From Silene latifolia (Eukaryota > Streptophyta > Magnoliopsida > Caryophyllales > Caryophyllaceae): 64,000 nucleotides of DNA. Positions 1 to 11,453 of this stretch are shown in pieces. Positions within the stretch are counted from its first letter, which is position 1; every line of letters starts with the position of its first letter. The notes under the pieces are model-generated. The model saw only the letters and a list, made by a program, of their open reading frames with translations. It ran no database searches and was not told where the DNA came from. Both the position numbers and the translations under genes were made by a program. The stretch is from assembly GCF_048544455.1 (NCBI RefSeq), contig NC_133534.1, positions 33,728,217 through 33,792,216 of the forward strand, read 5' to 3'.

Positions 1-276
1 AACACGTGAAGAGCCATCTTGAAGTATATAGCTCTCAGTTTTCAAGCTTACCTCAGTTTCCGAAACCAATTTTCCTTTACCTTTAACCAACCTTCTCTTC
101 TTGCTAACAATAGGTAAACTGGCGGTGTCGATGCGGTCGGCGGCGGACCGAGGTGACCGTGAACCGGTCTCGGGTGGCGTGACGGAGCGGGTGGTTCTCA
201 GGGGTGATCGGGTTACCTTCTTTCCAACAACAACGATTTTCTTGGATTGAAAGCGGGTTGTAGGATGATTTGCCAT
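1..276 (-). CDS. First exon of an unknown basic, probably nuclear protein (partial, runs off the left edge)
   Basis: An open frame starts at an ATG at 276-274 and stays open for 92 codons to the window edge. The first residues read MANHPTTRFQSKKIVVVGKK. The protein is rich in Ser, Pro, Arg and Lys, and has a KKRR cluster about 60-70 residues in that could serve as a nuclear localisation signal. A good splice donor (GAG/GTAAGC) occurs at 51-50, so the exon may end at 52. A TATA-like box lies 80 bp upstream of the ATG. Base composition is clearly more GC-rich than the flank (codons such as CCG, GTC, CGC), as expected for coding DNA. I do not recognise the family. A solo LTR sits 443 bp upstream of the start. 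Confidence 0.5.
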   Translation of the reverse strand, partial: MANHPTTRFQSKKIVVVGKKVTRSPLRTTRSVTPPETGSRSPRSAADRIDTASLPIVSKKRRLVKGKGKLVSETEVSLKTESYILQDGSSRV

Positions 277-355
277 TATTAATTTTGAAGGTTTTGAAGA
301 AGTATTAGGGAAGGAGATGATTAAATTTATGAGAATTATGGAGGGGTTAAGAGGG

Positions 356-363
356 TTTAAATA
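356..363 (-). promoter_or_regulatory. Putative TATA box of the left-edge gene
   Basis: On the minus strand the sequence reads TATTTAAA, 80 bp upstream of the ATG at 276. Position and sequence suit a plant TATA box. This is inference from spacing only. Confidence 0.35.
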
Positions 364-719
364 GTATTAAGGAGTTTGTGTTTTGGTAACCATAGAATTC
401 TAAGGAAAGAAAATAATACCAATTTCTATATTTGTTTTTTCGGTGCCTCTTTTTTTTTTTTTTTGCAACTTTTCCTTTTTTTTTCCGTGCTTTCCTTTTT
501 TTACGGCACAAATTTTTATTTTTATTTTTGGTATTATCTCCTTTTTCTTATATGATATGAATAAGAAAAGAATCCTATTTGTTGTGAGATAAGGAAATAA
601 TATTTTGTGTTAGTGTTTAGGTAGGATTGTGAAGAGGTGGTTACAATAATATGGCAAGGATAGAGATTTGTGTAGGAATATAATAAGATAGAAATATCTT
701 TATTATATTTAGGCATTTT
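364..719. other. Intergenic/promoter DNA with poly(T) tracts
   Basis: This is AT-rich sequence upstream of the left-edge gene. It has several T homopolymers around 449-510 and no coding frame of note. It ends with ATTTT (715-719), the left target duplication of the adjacent solo LTR. Confidence 0.4.
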
Positions 720-1090
720 TGTAATACCCCGTATTTTGATAATTAATTAATGATAATAATTCATGTAATTTAATAATTAAATTAAAGGCATTTCTAATAA
801 TAAAGAAATACGTTAATTAATTAATTAATAATCCGAGTCGTGAATTGGGCTTAGCTAATAATCGAGTGTTGGGTCGTGTGCTATTATTATATGGGCCGAA
901 ATTTATTAAATTGGTACGAGTGTAATCGGGATTTGTATCGGGAAATTTATAATAATATAATAAGGAAATAATAATATATAAAGGTAATTATAATTATAAT
1001 AATAATAATAATAATAATAAAGTTATGGCAATAAAAATTAGTAAATATTATATGAGAAAATCCTAGTTATGGTAAGGTTAATAATATATG

Positions 1091-1174
<84 letters not shown>

Positions 1175-3187
1175 TAATTGTAATGACAATTCCTATACTA
1201 ATTAGAATAAGGTAAGTTACATAGTTTCCTAATTGGCCTCGTATTCTCTAAATCTTACACTATAAATACCACCTTAAATCTAAGAAATAATTCACAAATT
1301 AAAAGAAGGAGCTTTAGGAGACGGAAGAAGAAGGAATTAAATAAATCAATTAATCAACTCGAGGTAATTATTCATCTTAAATCGGTTTATATTCTTTTCA
1401 TGCAAGCATATTTAGATCGAATAGTATGACTTCTATAGACCACCATAGGACTCGGAAATTGGACCTATAGCGACATTGGACTGCAAAGTTTCTGACCTGA
1501 CCATTTTTTTACCATCGTTGACCGTGATAGGGTGGTGTTTAGGGCGGCTACAGGTGGCTGGTCAGGGGATTATGCGGGTTTGGCCGTGACCTGGGTATAG
1601 AGGGGTTATGACGGGGGAAGGTAGTCGACCAACTTGGTGGTGTCTTGGTGGCCGGAAATGGTGGGTTGTGGCGGTGGTGGCGAAAACAGGGGATTAACCC
1701 GTGTTAGGACAGGCGGTTTTTGAGGATGTTTTTAGTGGTTGTAGGAGGTCTGGGTTGGGGTGGTTTTTGGTGGCTTTTGTCGAGAGTGGTCTGCTGAGTT
1801 GGGTGGTGGTTGTAGGCGGCAACATAGGCGGTGTTAGGTGGTGTTTTGGGACGGGTTTTGTGGGTGTGTCAGAAGGGTGTTGTTGGTGTCGGGTGGTTTA
1901 GGGCGTGGGTTTATAGGTTGCTGGTGGTGGTGGAGCTGGTAGTTAGGGATGAGTTGGGTGCGTGGGACTGTAGGCTGGGGGTGTCGGGGCTAAGTGGTGG
2001 TCGTGGTGGTCTGTGGTGGCAGTTTGGGTGTGTTTATGATGAGGGGGGAGGGGTGTACACAGTTGAAAAATCGTGTAGATGGGGTGTTGTTTGGTATCTT
2101 GTGTGTCAGGTTTTAATTAAATAATTTGTTGGGTGACTCGGGTTAGTTTATAAACGGGTCTTTAATATCGTAATAACTAACAGAATTAAAATATAATTGA
2201 ATAATTAATATAATAAATTATAATAACATGGAAATAGTTGAATTATAATATTTTGATTAGGTGACGGTTGTGAAGAATTATAATCGGATCGGATTGCTAT
2301 ATTTATTGGATTGCGTAATTGGAGTGATTGCTTTCGAGGTAGGATAACTACTCAACTCGTCTTATCCTTGTTGGTTTGTGGAAATTATAAAAGTATTGTG
2401 GAATCCGGTGAATTAATGGATGTGGATTATATGTTGTTGGATTGTTCATCATTTAATTATTTATATTGGACTTTCGTTTGGATTGGATACCTCAGCCTCG
2501 TGTCTGAGATGATTTTATGTTGACATGGTGTATAATTATAAATGAATACCTCAGCTTCGGTTGGGATGATGAATACCTCAACTTCGGTTGCGGTTGGGAT
2601 GGTGAATATTTCAACTTCGGTTGGAATAATGAATACCCCGGGCCAGGGATTGGCAGGATGAATGGGTGTTTCGGGTGATGAGCTTAGTCGTATTTGTATT
2701 ATATATCATATCATTTTACTTTGACTTGTTGTTAGTTATTCCTACTCAACCATTGGTTGACGTGTTTGCTTATTGGTTGACGTGTTTGCTTCTGTGTCAA
2801 AATAAAATTGATGCCTGCTTTAATTGATGGCATCCTGTGGTGAACCATTTAATATTTCCGGTTAAACGGGGAGCAGTTTTAAATAACAGGTTTTGAGTTA
2901 GCTGGATATGGGAAGCTTGGGCGTGTGAGCTTTCGGACCTGCAGGAGTCTAGATCACAAATGTAGTTATATCACTTATTTAATTTCCGCTGCGAGTTGTA
3001 TTTATTATTATATTAAGCTTTAGTTGGTTAAAATTGTAAGACATATGTGTAATCATTAAAGTTTTTATTTAAAGTACTTTGGTGAGTTGGACGTTATTAT
3101 CTACTACCTCGGGAAACCGAGATGGTAATAGTCCTATTTATTTGGGAATGTCTAGCTAAAGGCTCCTGAATAAATGGGGGTGTTACA
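720..3187. mobile_element. Solo LTR of a Ty3/gypsy-like retrotransposon
   Basis: The sequence begins TGTAATACCCC and ends GGGGGTGTTACA, so its ends are imperfect inverted repeats bounded by TG and CA. It is flanked by a perfect 5-bp duplication, ATTTT, at 715-719 and 3188-3192. Length is 2468 bp. No protease, reverse transcriptase or integrase motif occurs inside. TGTAATACCCC-type ends and lengths above 2 kb fit known plant gypsy (chromovirus/Tekay-like) LTRs. The simplest reading is a solo LTR left by LTR-LTR recombination. Inside are an (AAT)n microsatellite, a strongly G+T-rich tract (about 1510-2080) and short tandem copies of a cctca-acttcgg-ttgggatg motif near 2485-2640. Small open frames in the G+T-rich tract do not look like genes. 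Confidence 0.75.
1089..1174 (+). repeat. (AAT)n microsatellite inside the solo LTR
   Basis: About 28 uninterrupted trinucleotide units follow TATATGATAATAAT. A shorter run of the same repeat lies at about 1000-1020. Confidence 0.9.
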
Positions 3188-3392
3188 ATTTTATTGCAGA
3201 TTTTGTCGAATTTTTTGTAAGAATATGTAATTATATATAATATTAAATATTACCATACACATAAGCAAGATATAAAACGTAAAATAAACATTATTTAACA
3301 TAATTAAACTTGCAACAAAATATACGGACACAATCGTACAATCTCATCTTCCTAGCCAGTCATTCAGGTTCCCAGACATAATTATGACGGAT

Positions 3393-6300
3393 TTAATTAT
3401 TGCTAATTAAACCAATCTCTAGTCTCAATAACTCAAAGCGTTTTCTAGCTAACGGCTTAGTCAAGATATCAGCCCATTGTCTTTCGGTACTACAAAATTC
3501 AAGTGAAATGTTGCCCTTCTCTACGTGATCTCGTAAAAAATGGTGTCTAATATCTATATGTTTGGTCCTCGAGTGCTAAGCAGGGTTCTTAGAAATTACT
3601 ATAGCACTCGTATTGTCACACATAATAGGCATACGACCTACATTTATACCATAATCACATAGTTGTTGCTTTAACCAAAGTAATTGAGAACATACCAGTC
3701 CAGCAGATACATACTCGGCTTCAGCAGTAGACATTGCAACAGAATTTTGTTTCTTTGATCCCCATGTGATGATATAAGGTCCAACAAATGTTGCATACCC
3801 AGAAGTGCTTTTCCTATCTAAAGAGCATCCTGCATAATCGAATTTTCAAATTAGTTCCTTGATATATTTCTGTTGGTGAATCTTTATACCATCCTTTGTT
3901 GAATATGTAAACCTAGAAAGTACTTCAATTCTCCCATCATGCTCATTTCAAACTCAGAAGTCATTAGATCTGAAAAATACTTGCACAATTTTTCATTAGT
4001 AGAACCGAATATTATATCGTCTACATAAATTTGCATAACAAGTAAATCAGAACCCTCGGATTTTAGGAACAAGGTTTTATCGACAGATCCTCTTTTAAAA
4101 TTATTTTGTAATAAAAACTTGGATAATCTGTCATACCATGCCCTTGGAGCTTGTTTCAAACCATATAAAGCTTTGTCTAGTTTATAAACATGGTTTTGAA
4201 ACTTGCTATCTAAAAATCCGGGAGGTTGTTCTACATAAACTTCTTCTTCCAAATAGCCATTAAGAAATGCAGTCTTAACGTCCATTTGGAATGATTTCAT
4301 TCCTTTATGAGCAGCAAAGGCAATAATGAGACGAATAGCCTCAAGTCTTGGTACACGTGCAAAGGCTCATCATAATCGATCCCTTCTTGTTGATTGTAGC
4401 CTTGGACAACTGGTCATGCCTTGTTTCTTGTAATAAGTCCTGCATCGTCCAGTTTATTTCTGAACACCCATCTTGTACCAATAACAGTTCAATCACTAGG
4501 TCGTGGCACTAAGTGTCATACCTTATTGCGTTCGAATTGTTGAAGCTCATCTTGCATAGCCGTTATCCAATCAGGTTCAGCAAGAGCTTGTTTGATATTG
4601 GTAGGTTCAATAGTTGACAGAAAAGAGAAGAACGAGCAGAAATTATTCAAGGACCTTCTAGTTTTAATGCCTTGTTCTAGATCCCCTAGGATTTTGTCTA
4701 AAGGGTGGGAGCTTTGATGTTTCCACTTTTTGAGAACTCTAGGCTCATTATCATTTGATGAACTTGCACCATCTGCAGACGAGGAATCATGACTTGTTCC
4801 CCCTGAGTTAGACTCGGGATTTTATTCAGAAGTATCACTAACTTCATTAGAATTATCATGATTTGGATCGGAAGTTACATCATCATTAGGTATAACTTCA
4901 AGATCTTTTTCCTTATTAAAGGAAGGGTCAATAGTATTATTAACTTCGGACTCATCACTTCTTGTAGGATCGTTTGCAGAGTTATCTAGTTCATCATTGA
5001 TACCTTGAATATATTCATCTTCATTTAAAGGACCATTTCTTGCTAAAAAGAAATCGGGCTCATCTGGATCCTCTTCTTCCTGTTCAACTTTATCAAACAC
5101 ATTATCTTCGTCAAAGCGAACATGAACACTTTCTTCTATGCGCAACGTTCTTTTATTGAACACTTTGTAAGCTTACTATGATCCGAATATCCCAGAAAAA
5201 CAGCTTCGTCACTTCGGGGGTCAAATTTTCCTAAATTATCTTTTTCATTATTGTGAACAAAGTATTTGCTCCCGAAGCAACGGAGATGTGATGTATTGGG
5301 TTTTCTCCCTCTTAAAAGTTCATAGGGAGTCTTTTTCAAAATAGGTCGGATCATAGCTCTATTATGCACATAGCATGCGGTACTAATGACTTACGCCCAA
5401 AAATTCTAGGGAGGCCACTACACAACAACATAGTACGGGCCATATCCTATAGGGTTCGATTCATACGTTACACGACACCATTTTGTTGTGGGGTTCGTGG
5501 TGCGGAGAATTTATGTCCTACACCATTTTCCCTACAAAATTCTATAAACAATTGATTATCAAATTCTGTGCCGTGATCCGTCCGAATCGAAATTAGCTTT
5601 TTATCATATTTATTTTGGACAAGCTTCATTAATGCCACAAATTCATCGAAAGTTTAATCTTTAGAGGAAAGAAAGATTGGCCAGACATACCTTGAGTAAT
5701 CGTCGACTAGAACAAATATATACTTTGATCCACCATGGCTTCTAACTTTCATAGGTCCACATAAATCCATGTGTACCAACTCAAGTGGTCGTTTAGTGCT
5801 AACTACTCTTTTAGGTTTAAATGAGGATCTAACATGTTTGCAGCGGGCACATGAGTCACACATTTTCTCTTGCTCGAATTTAATTGAGGGCAAGCCTTCA
5901 CTAAATCCATAGACTTAAGTTTCTTTAAAATAGTTGGACTAATGTGTGCAAACCTCTTGTGCCACAAGCTAGAATCATCTGAGGTTGCTTTCATACACGA
6001 GAAGGAATTTGTATTGACAATATTTAAGTCAATCATATAGACATTCCTCCTACGGTGACCCTCAAGTAAAACATTACTAGTATCTTCAATTATGATACGA
6101 CAAACATCGGCATGAAAAACAACTTTGTTACCTTTGTCACATAACTGAGAAATACTAAGTAAGTTATGTTTAAGACCACTTACCAGATATACATTATCGA
6201 TTGAATGAGAGGTTGAAATTCCAATTTTTCCTACTCCAATAATTCTACCGTTCTTGTTATCTCCAAAAGTAACCTTGCCACCGAAGAAGGGCTCTAGTGA

Positions 6301-6842
6301 AAGAAAAAGATTTTTGTCTCCTGTCATGTGTCTCGAGCATCCACTGTCGAGATACCATAGATTATTTTCTTTCAATACTTCCTGCGAATGAATCAAATAC
6401 AGCTTTTAGGTACCCAAGCTAAGTTGGGACCTTTATGGTTAGAGACTCTGTCGATTTGATCCTTTCTAACCCATACTTGTCTGATTATTCTTTTGGCTTT
6501 AACATTGGGTTGTCTTGGTCTTTGTCTAACAATCAGAACATAAGGTAATCTAGGTTTTGTTCTAGCAAAAGTAGCTATGTGTCTAATACCTTCATGAGAC
6601 ACTCTAGGTTTAGTGTTATGAACTTTAGACTTGAATGTATGCTTTTGATTCTCATTTATTTTGTTTGATTTTGGAGGAACGGATGAGTAATCGAAAGCCA
6701 TATCATAAGTCCATCTAAACTCATTATTACGTTCTTCATTGTTGTTAGATTCATCTATAGTTGATACATCATCTTCCACTATGAATTCACAAGTCTTAAC
6801 AGATTCGACATTTTTTGCTTGTCCAAAGCAAGTTTGACACAA
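3393..6842 (-). pseudogene. Copia pol remnant (protease, integrase, RT, RNase H), multiply broken
   Basis: Recognisable pieces on the minus strand, in transcription order, are: a protease with DSGCSRHMTG (about 6350-6310); GAG-pre-integrase SLWHKRFAH (about 5965-5935) and the integrase start HMDLCGP with VDDYSRY (5800-5690); the integrase C-terminal part with LGYSDHSK (5369-5170); an acidic linker (5163-4822); an RT stretch with [10 protein letters not shown] and YVDDIIFGS (4290-3990); and RNase H containing STAEAEY (about 3745-3720), ending at a TAA at 3395-3393. These lie in different frames separated by stops and indels, so no polyprotein could be made. All domains belong to the Ty1/copia order. 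Confidence 0.8.
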
Positions 6843-7051
6843 TTGACTTGAATATGTCCATTAGAGCCACAGTAATTTCAAATCAGGTATTCTGGAAGAT
6901 TAACATATTTTCTTTTTCTGAAATCGTGATCAGAAGGATTAGATTTGCATTTATCATGGTCTCTACGGCTATAGCATTCATGACCAAGTCCCATCTTCAT
7001 GTTATTATCAGATTGTTCAGTAAGGAAGTTTAAAACCTTTGTGCTTCCTTC

Positions 7052-8887
7052 CTACTTATCATGAACTTTTCGTGCATGTAAGAGTAATTCTTTCAAGGAC
7101 TCAATTTCTTTTTCACATTTCGAATGATCTACACTTGAATCCTTGGAAGAGTTACCTTTCTCAAAATCTTCACGAAATTTATCAAAACGTTCATTCAAGA
7201 CACGTTTCTCATTTTCATGTTGTTTCTTAAGTTCAGACATACTATCACTAGCTTCTTTCAATTGCTTAGAGAGAAATGTAATTTCTCTCTTATGTTCGAA
7301 AACCACACTATCTTTGCCATTAAGTTATCTTTTAAAATCTCATTGACTTTCTGCAGCTCAGAAGTTATAGCATCACTAGCTATAACTTTAGCTTGAAGAT
7401 GCTTAATGTTGAGTTTGAGCTCTGAAGTTATGGCATCACTAGCCTTAACTTTAGATTCAACAGCGTTTTTCTCAGTATTAGTCATGTCTGGAGTTATGGC
7501 TGGGGTAGCCATAACTTTAGACTTGAACTTTTTGGCTTTAGCTTTTAGAAGTTGGTTTTCCTCAGCAATGTCTAGAATTTGTTCCTTAAGGTCTCTTAAC
7601 TCTAATTTTTGTTCATGACAATAATCAAGGGTTTTCTTCAAAAGTTTTAATTAAAGCATTCTCAGAAAGTTTCTTAACTTGATTTTTAAGTTCAAGAAAG
7701 CTTACCTCTTCATCCTCTGAATCTGAATCTGAATTTCCAACAAGACACATCTCAGCATTAGAAACATTACTTTCATTGTCGCTGTCGGAGAATAGGTCAA
7801 GACTGACGTTGCTTAGGCAAAGATTGGCAGTTTCTTCTTCATCTTCGGATTCGCCATCTTCAGAGTCCAAGTCTCCCCAACAATATGCCATCATAACTTG
7901 CTTGAATTCCTTCTTTGTCTTGTTACGTTGATCTTTGTCTTTTATTTTCTTCCATGTGGGGCAATCTTTGATCATATGATCATTATTACCACACTTAGAG
8001 CATCGACGGTTAGAGAAGGACCCTTTTGACTCAGAAGTTTTCTTGGAAGTTTGCTTTGATTTGTTATTAGTTTTATTTTGATTTCGATTGAAGAAATTTT
8101 TCCTAAGTCGTTTGACCAACAACACAGTTTCATCTTCAATATCTGAAGAATCATTCTTTTTGCTAGACTCAGCTTGTAAGGCCATTTTCTTGCTTGTACC
8201 AGCATCCTCCTCATCCTGATTCAGAGTAATCTCGTGAGCCATTAAGGTTCCGAGTAGCTCCTGATAGGATAACGAAGTTAGGTCCTTACGTTCCTCTATA
8301 ACAGACACTTTATGTCTCCATCTGCGAGACATACTTCTAAGAATTTTCCTAGTAGTTTCCTCGGAGTCAAATGTTCTTCCTAAATTCCTTAGATCATTAA
8401 TGATACAAGAAAAGCGAGAGGATATGCTGTCAAGTGACTCGTTTTTCTCCATGGCAAACAGCTCATATTTTCGCATCAGTAATGCCATACGTTGCTTTTT
8501 TACAACAGTGGTTCCCTTATAGGCTAATTCTAGACCATCCCATATTTCCTTGGCAGATGAACTGGTTGAGAAACGATCGAATTCAGTTGAAATCATACCG
8601 TTTTACAATAAGCTTATTGCTTTTGAATTCTTCTCAGCCTTTTTATAATCCGCCTCAATATAGTCCTCTTCCTTCTTTTCGACGGTAGTGCCATTAGTGG
8701 TTACAAGTAAGATCTTATTCGGACCATTCTTGATAATCAACCAGCACTTCCAATCGTTACCCTTAATGAAATGGGTCATCATATTCTTCCATAAACCATA
8801 GTTCTTCCCATTGAATATAGGACACTTAAGGTGTTTAGAATACATTTGATAAAAAATAAATGCAGCGGAAAAACGATAAATAGACAC
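7052..8887 (-). pseudogene. Copia gag remnant with CCHC knuckle and coiled-coil tail
   Basis: The N-terminal capsid part (8887-8603) contains FNGKNYGLWKNMM. A single in-frame TAA at 8605-8603 separates it from the rest (8596-7625), which continues in the same frame with the UBN2-type gag domain. A CCHC zinc knuckle, CSKCGNNDHMIKDC, lies near 8005-7965, and an acidic Ser/Asp/Glu-rich segment follows. Beyond a frameshift, 7641-7052 encodes heptad-like, Lys/Glu/Leu-rich repeats that include three variants of a VxASDAITSEL phrase. A coiled coil after gag is typical of Sireviruses. Apart from the one stop, gag is better preserved than pol. Confidence 0.75.
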
Positions 8888-8931
8888 AAAAAAAAGATCA
8901 GACTCTAGCTGTTAGGCTATCAAGAGCACGA

Positions 8932-8944
8932 GGCTCTGATACCA
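8932..8944 (-). other. Primer-binding site, initiator tRNA-Met type
   Basis: The minus strand reads TGGTATCAGAGCC, complementary to the 3' end of plant initiator tRNA-Met. It begins three bases after the LTR end (8948). It fixes the element's orientation and LTR boundary. Confidence 0.85.
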
Positions 8945-8947
8945 ATT

Positions 8948-10321
8948 GAGGAGTCTATTGATCGAATACGAAAGAAGGGGGGTGGGGGTGAATTGAGTAT
9001 TAAAAACGATGCCCACTTTTTTCGATCTATATGATGTAAACTAATTATTTGATTTTATTGATTAAAATCAACTAATTAATTTACTAATAATAAACGCAAA
9101 ATCGAAATAACAAAAATAAAGAAAAAGAGAAAGAGAGACACACGAGATTTTTGAAGTGGTTCAGTTTCACAAGTCGAAACCTACGTCCACTATTCTCGAT
9201 TAATAATTTTTAGTACCTTTCTACGGATTACAAAAATTATCAATCCACTCGTATAATCTACACTATGATTATAACTGAGATTGAGTATCGCTAAATACTC
9301 TAGATTGCTCTTACGTTAATAAGAAAAGCACAACGATAAATACTAATCTCACTTTATGCGAGTGAGTATAATATCTTTGTGTACTTAGTATCCTATAACG
9401 ATTTCCTTTGAGTGATTGACAAATATGATGCGCAACTTTTGTATAAGCAATTTGTAAAATAAGAATTAAAGCTCAAAGAATTTTTGCTTAAATATTTTTT
9501 CTCTTGAAAGTTGCAGATGTGTGTCACCTTTAAAATGTTGAATGAAGAGAGGTATTTATGTTTTTAGATTAGGGTTTAGAATATTCTGAAAAGTGTGAAA
9601 CCCTAAATAACTTGACGAACAAGTAGGAGGCTAGGGTTTGTGGTTCGGCCTCTAGGGTTTCGGCCGCCCATCATTGGGCTCTCATGAGTCCAATTTGGCC
9701 TCCACTTGTTCACAACAAATCGAGAGAGAATTTAGTTGAAACCCTAGGTTGCATGACGAAATAAACATCATGTTACAAACCAATAGTACATCCAACTTAA
9801 ATTCTAATTAAATAATTCCAATTATATAAATACTCTCTTATTCTTATAAAACATTAAAAATATATTTTCCAAAAATTAACGCATCATTTTGTCTAACAGT
9901 AAAGTTATGGCTATGAGGTCATAACTTTACTAACCTTTAAATCAAACAAAGTAAAACCATTACCGGATGACGACCTATACTATCTAATCTTCAGAAGATC
10001 TTCAGTAAACGAATCGTCTCTTCACAAGTCTCTCATCTTGAGTATTTTGGTTGTTATTTGATCTTGATCTTGAATATTACGATCAAATGACTTTGAAGTT
10101 GTACCTCCTTGGTCCAAACTTCAAGCTTGCATCTTTTTGAAGTTATACCCCTTTGGGCCAAACTTCAAGCTTGCGTCATTGTAATTGTTCCTTTCTATAT
10201 TAAGACTTGAGCACACAATTACACGCATATGTTTATAATATTAAGTCAACATACAAATCATTACTGTCATTATCAAAACAACTAATTAGGACTAAAGGTC
10301 CAACAACATACTTTTCTAACA
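8948..10321 (-). repeat. 5' LTR of the Sirevirus-like element
   Basis: On the minus strand it starts TGTTAGAAAAGTATG at 10321 and ends in CTCCTCA at 8948, next to the primer site. Length is 1374 bp. A shorter reading (start at 9898, TGTTAGACAAAATG) was considered, but the outer start fits long Sirevirus LTRs better. Internal short repeats include two copies of a cttcaagcttgc phrase near 10120-10170. Confidence 0.65.
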
Positions 10322-10343
10322 AAATGTGTTGGAATCTCAGGTT

Positions 10344-11226
10344 TTACACACACACACTTTCCTTGACCATAGCATCAACATAAGGTTCCTTAAGAACTTG
10401 ATCCTCATCATTTCTATCCAAAACAGTTTCCACACATCTTAGACTGTTTTCTAATAACAAGTTCTTATTTTCCCTAGTGTTGGTGATCCGCTTCTCAACA
10501 CATGTATCCAAATCATGTACCTTACCAGCTGAACAAGCAATTTCCAAATCAGATTGCTCAACAGTTTCAAGCTTTAGTTCATGATAGAGTTTGACACCTT
10601 CAGGCTTTGACTCCATGCTCCTTTTACACATAGGCTGGTGTTTATCACATGGTTTAGTATCTTCATTGAAAACCAAAAGATTCTGTTTTAAGGTCTCCAC
10701 TTTGGTCTCTAATTCATTCATTGTACAAGAAGAAGTGAACTTTCTTCTCATGTAGGATTGAAGTTTACGCCAAGATTTAATCCTACTTTTCTCTTTCATT
10801 CTTCTTGAAAAATTAAGAGTATTATACCACAACAAAGCAAAACTCTTTAAACAAGACACAACCAGTTCACACTTCTTTGAATCAAATAGACATTGGCTCT
10901 TAAAATAGCATTTGACTTCATACAACCAAGAAACAAAACTCCTACTATCTTGACCCAAAAGTAGGGAGTAATGGAGTTTTACCTCTGGTGCTAAGAATAG
11001 GAGATGAGCTCATGCATACACTCATCAGTTGGGGTTCCTGTTTAAGTGAGTGTGATGTCCTAGCATGGTTTTGACCTCCATATACAACTGCTACCCCAAT
11101 GCTATCCCTCTCATTCAGATCTCCTCTTGGTAAGGCTTCTAGCTTCCTCATAGCAACCTTCAAGGACCTTGGAGTAGGTTCCCATTCATAATGACTCATC
11201 CTTGGCCCTTGGGTAGGAATCATCAT
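10344..11226 (-). pseudogene. Ty3/gypsy gag fragment, frameshifted and cut off
   Basis: Two overlapping minus-strand frames (11226-10945 and 10958-10344) form the start of a gag protein. The second contains a retrotransposon-gag-like core. FVSWLYEVKCYF, then LVVSCLKSFALLWYNTL, and W...LQSYMRRKF match the usual pattern of basic and aromatic residues around the LWW/LWY motif. The coding region stops at 10344, 23 bp from the copia LTR, so protease and pol are absent. The primer site and LTR of the same element lie just upstream. A copia insertion into this gag, followed by a deletion, would explain the arrangement. Confidence 0.6.
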
Positions 11227-11437
11227 AAAAACATCTTCCAGTTACTAATTTATCCACAGAGAAATCATGATGCCAATAACTTTCACACAACAGGTTTCTC
11301 AAGAAGCAAACCAAAGCTTTGTTAACCTCTCTTCACTCATTGGACTTTTTTTGTATTTTTAATGTAGTTAGGGTAATAAAATCACAACCAAAGCTTATCC
11401 CAAGACTAACACAAGATGGAATTGTGTTATAACCTTA

Positions 11438-11448
11438 CTCTGATGCCA
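11438..11448 (-). other. Primer-binding site of the gypsy fragment
   Basis: The minus strand reads TGGCATCAGAG, a one-base variant of the initiator tRNA-Met site. It lies five bases inside the LTR end at 11454. Confidence 0.55.
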
Positions 11449-11453
11449 GAATT

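Larger units (their letters stand above)
3193..10321 (-). mobile_element. Degenerate Sirevirus-like Ty1/copia element with only its 5' LTR
   Basis: Read on the minus strand, the order is LTR (10321-8948), a primer site complementary to initiator tRNA-Met (8944-8932), gag with a zinc knuckle and a long coiled-coil C-terminal part, protease, integrase, reverse transcriptase and RNase H, ending near 3393. Copia order (integrase before RT), the 1.37-kb LTR and the coiled coil after gag suggest the Sirevirus lineage. No second LTR appears at the left, where the solo LTR and its target duplication begin, so the 3' end is lost. The coding part is broken by stops and frameshifts. The right flank offers AAATG (10322-10326) as one side of a target duplication, but its partner is missing. 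Confidence 0.75.

Noticed and set aside
1701-2124. Open frames of 66 and 97 codons within the first solo LTR
   Set aside because: They lie in a G+T-rich tract that is low in stop codons by composition, have no domain, and sit inside a bounded LTR.
9891-9898. TGTTAGAC on the minus strand as the start of the Sirevirus-like LTR
   Set aside because: A second TGTTAGA at 10321 gives a longer LTR that fits the lineage, and the sequence between continues in LTR style; the inner one is probably an internal repeat.
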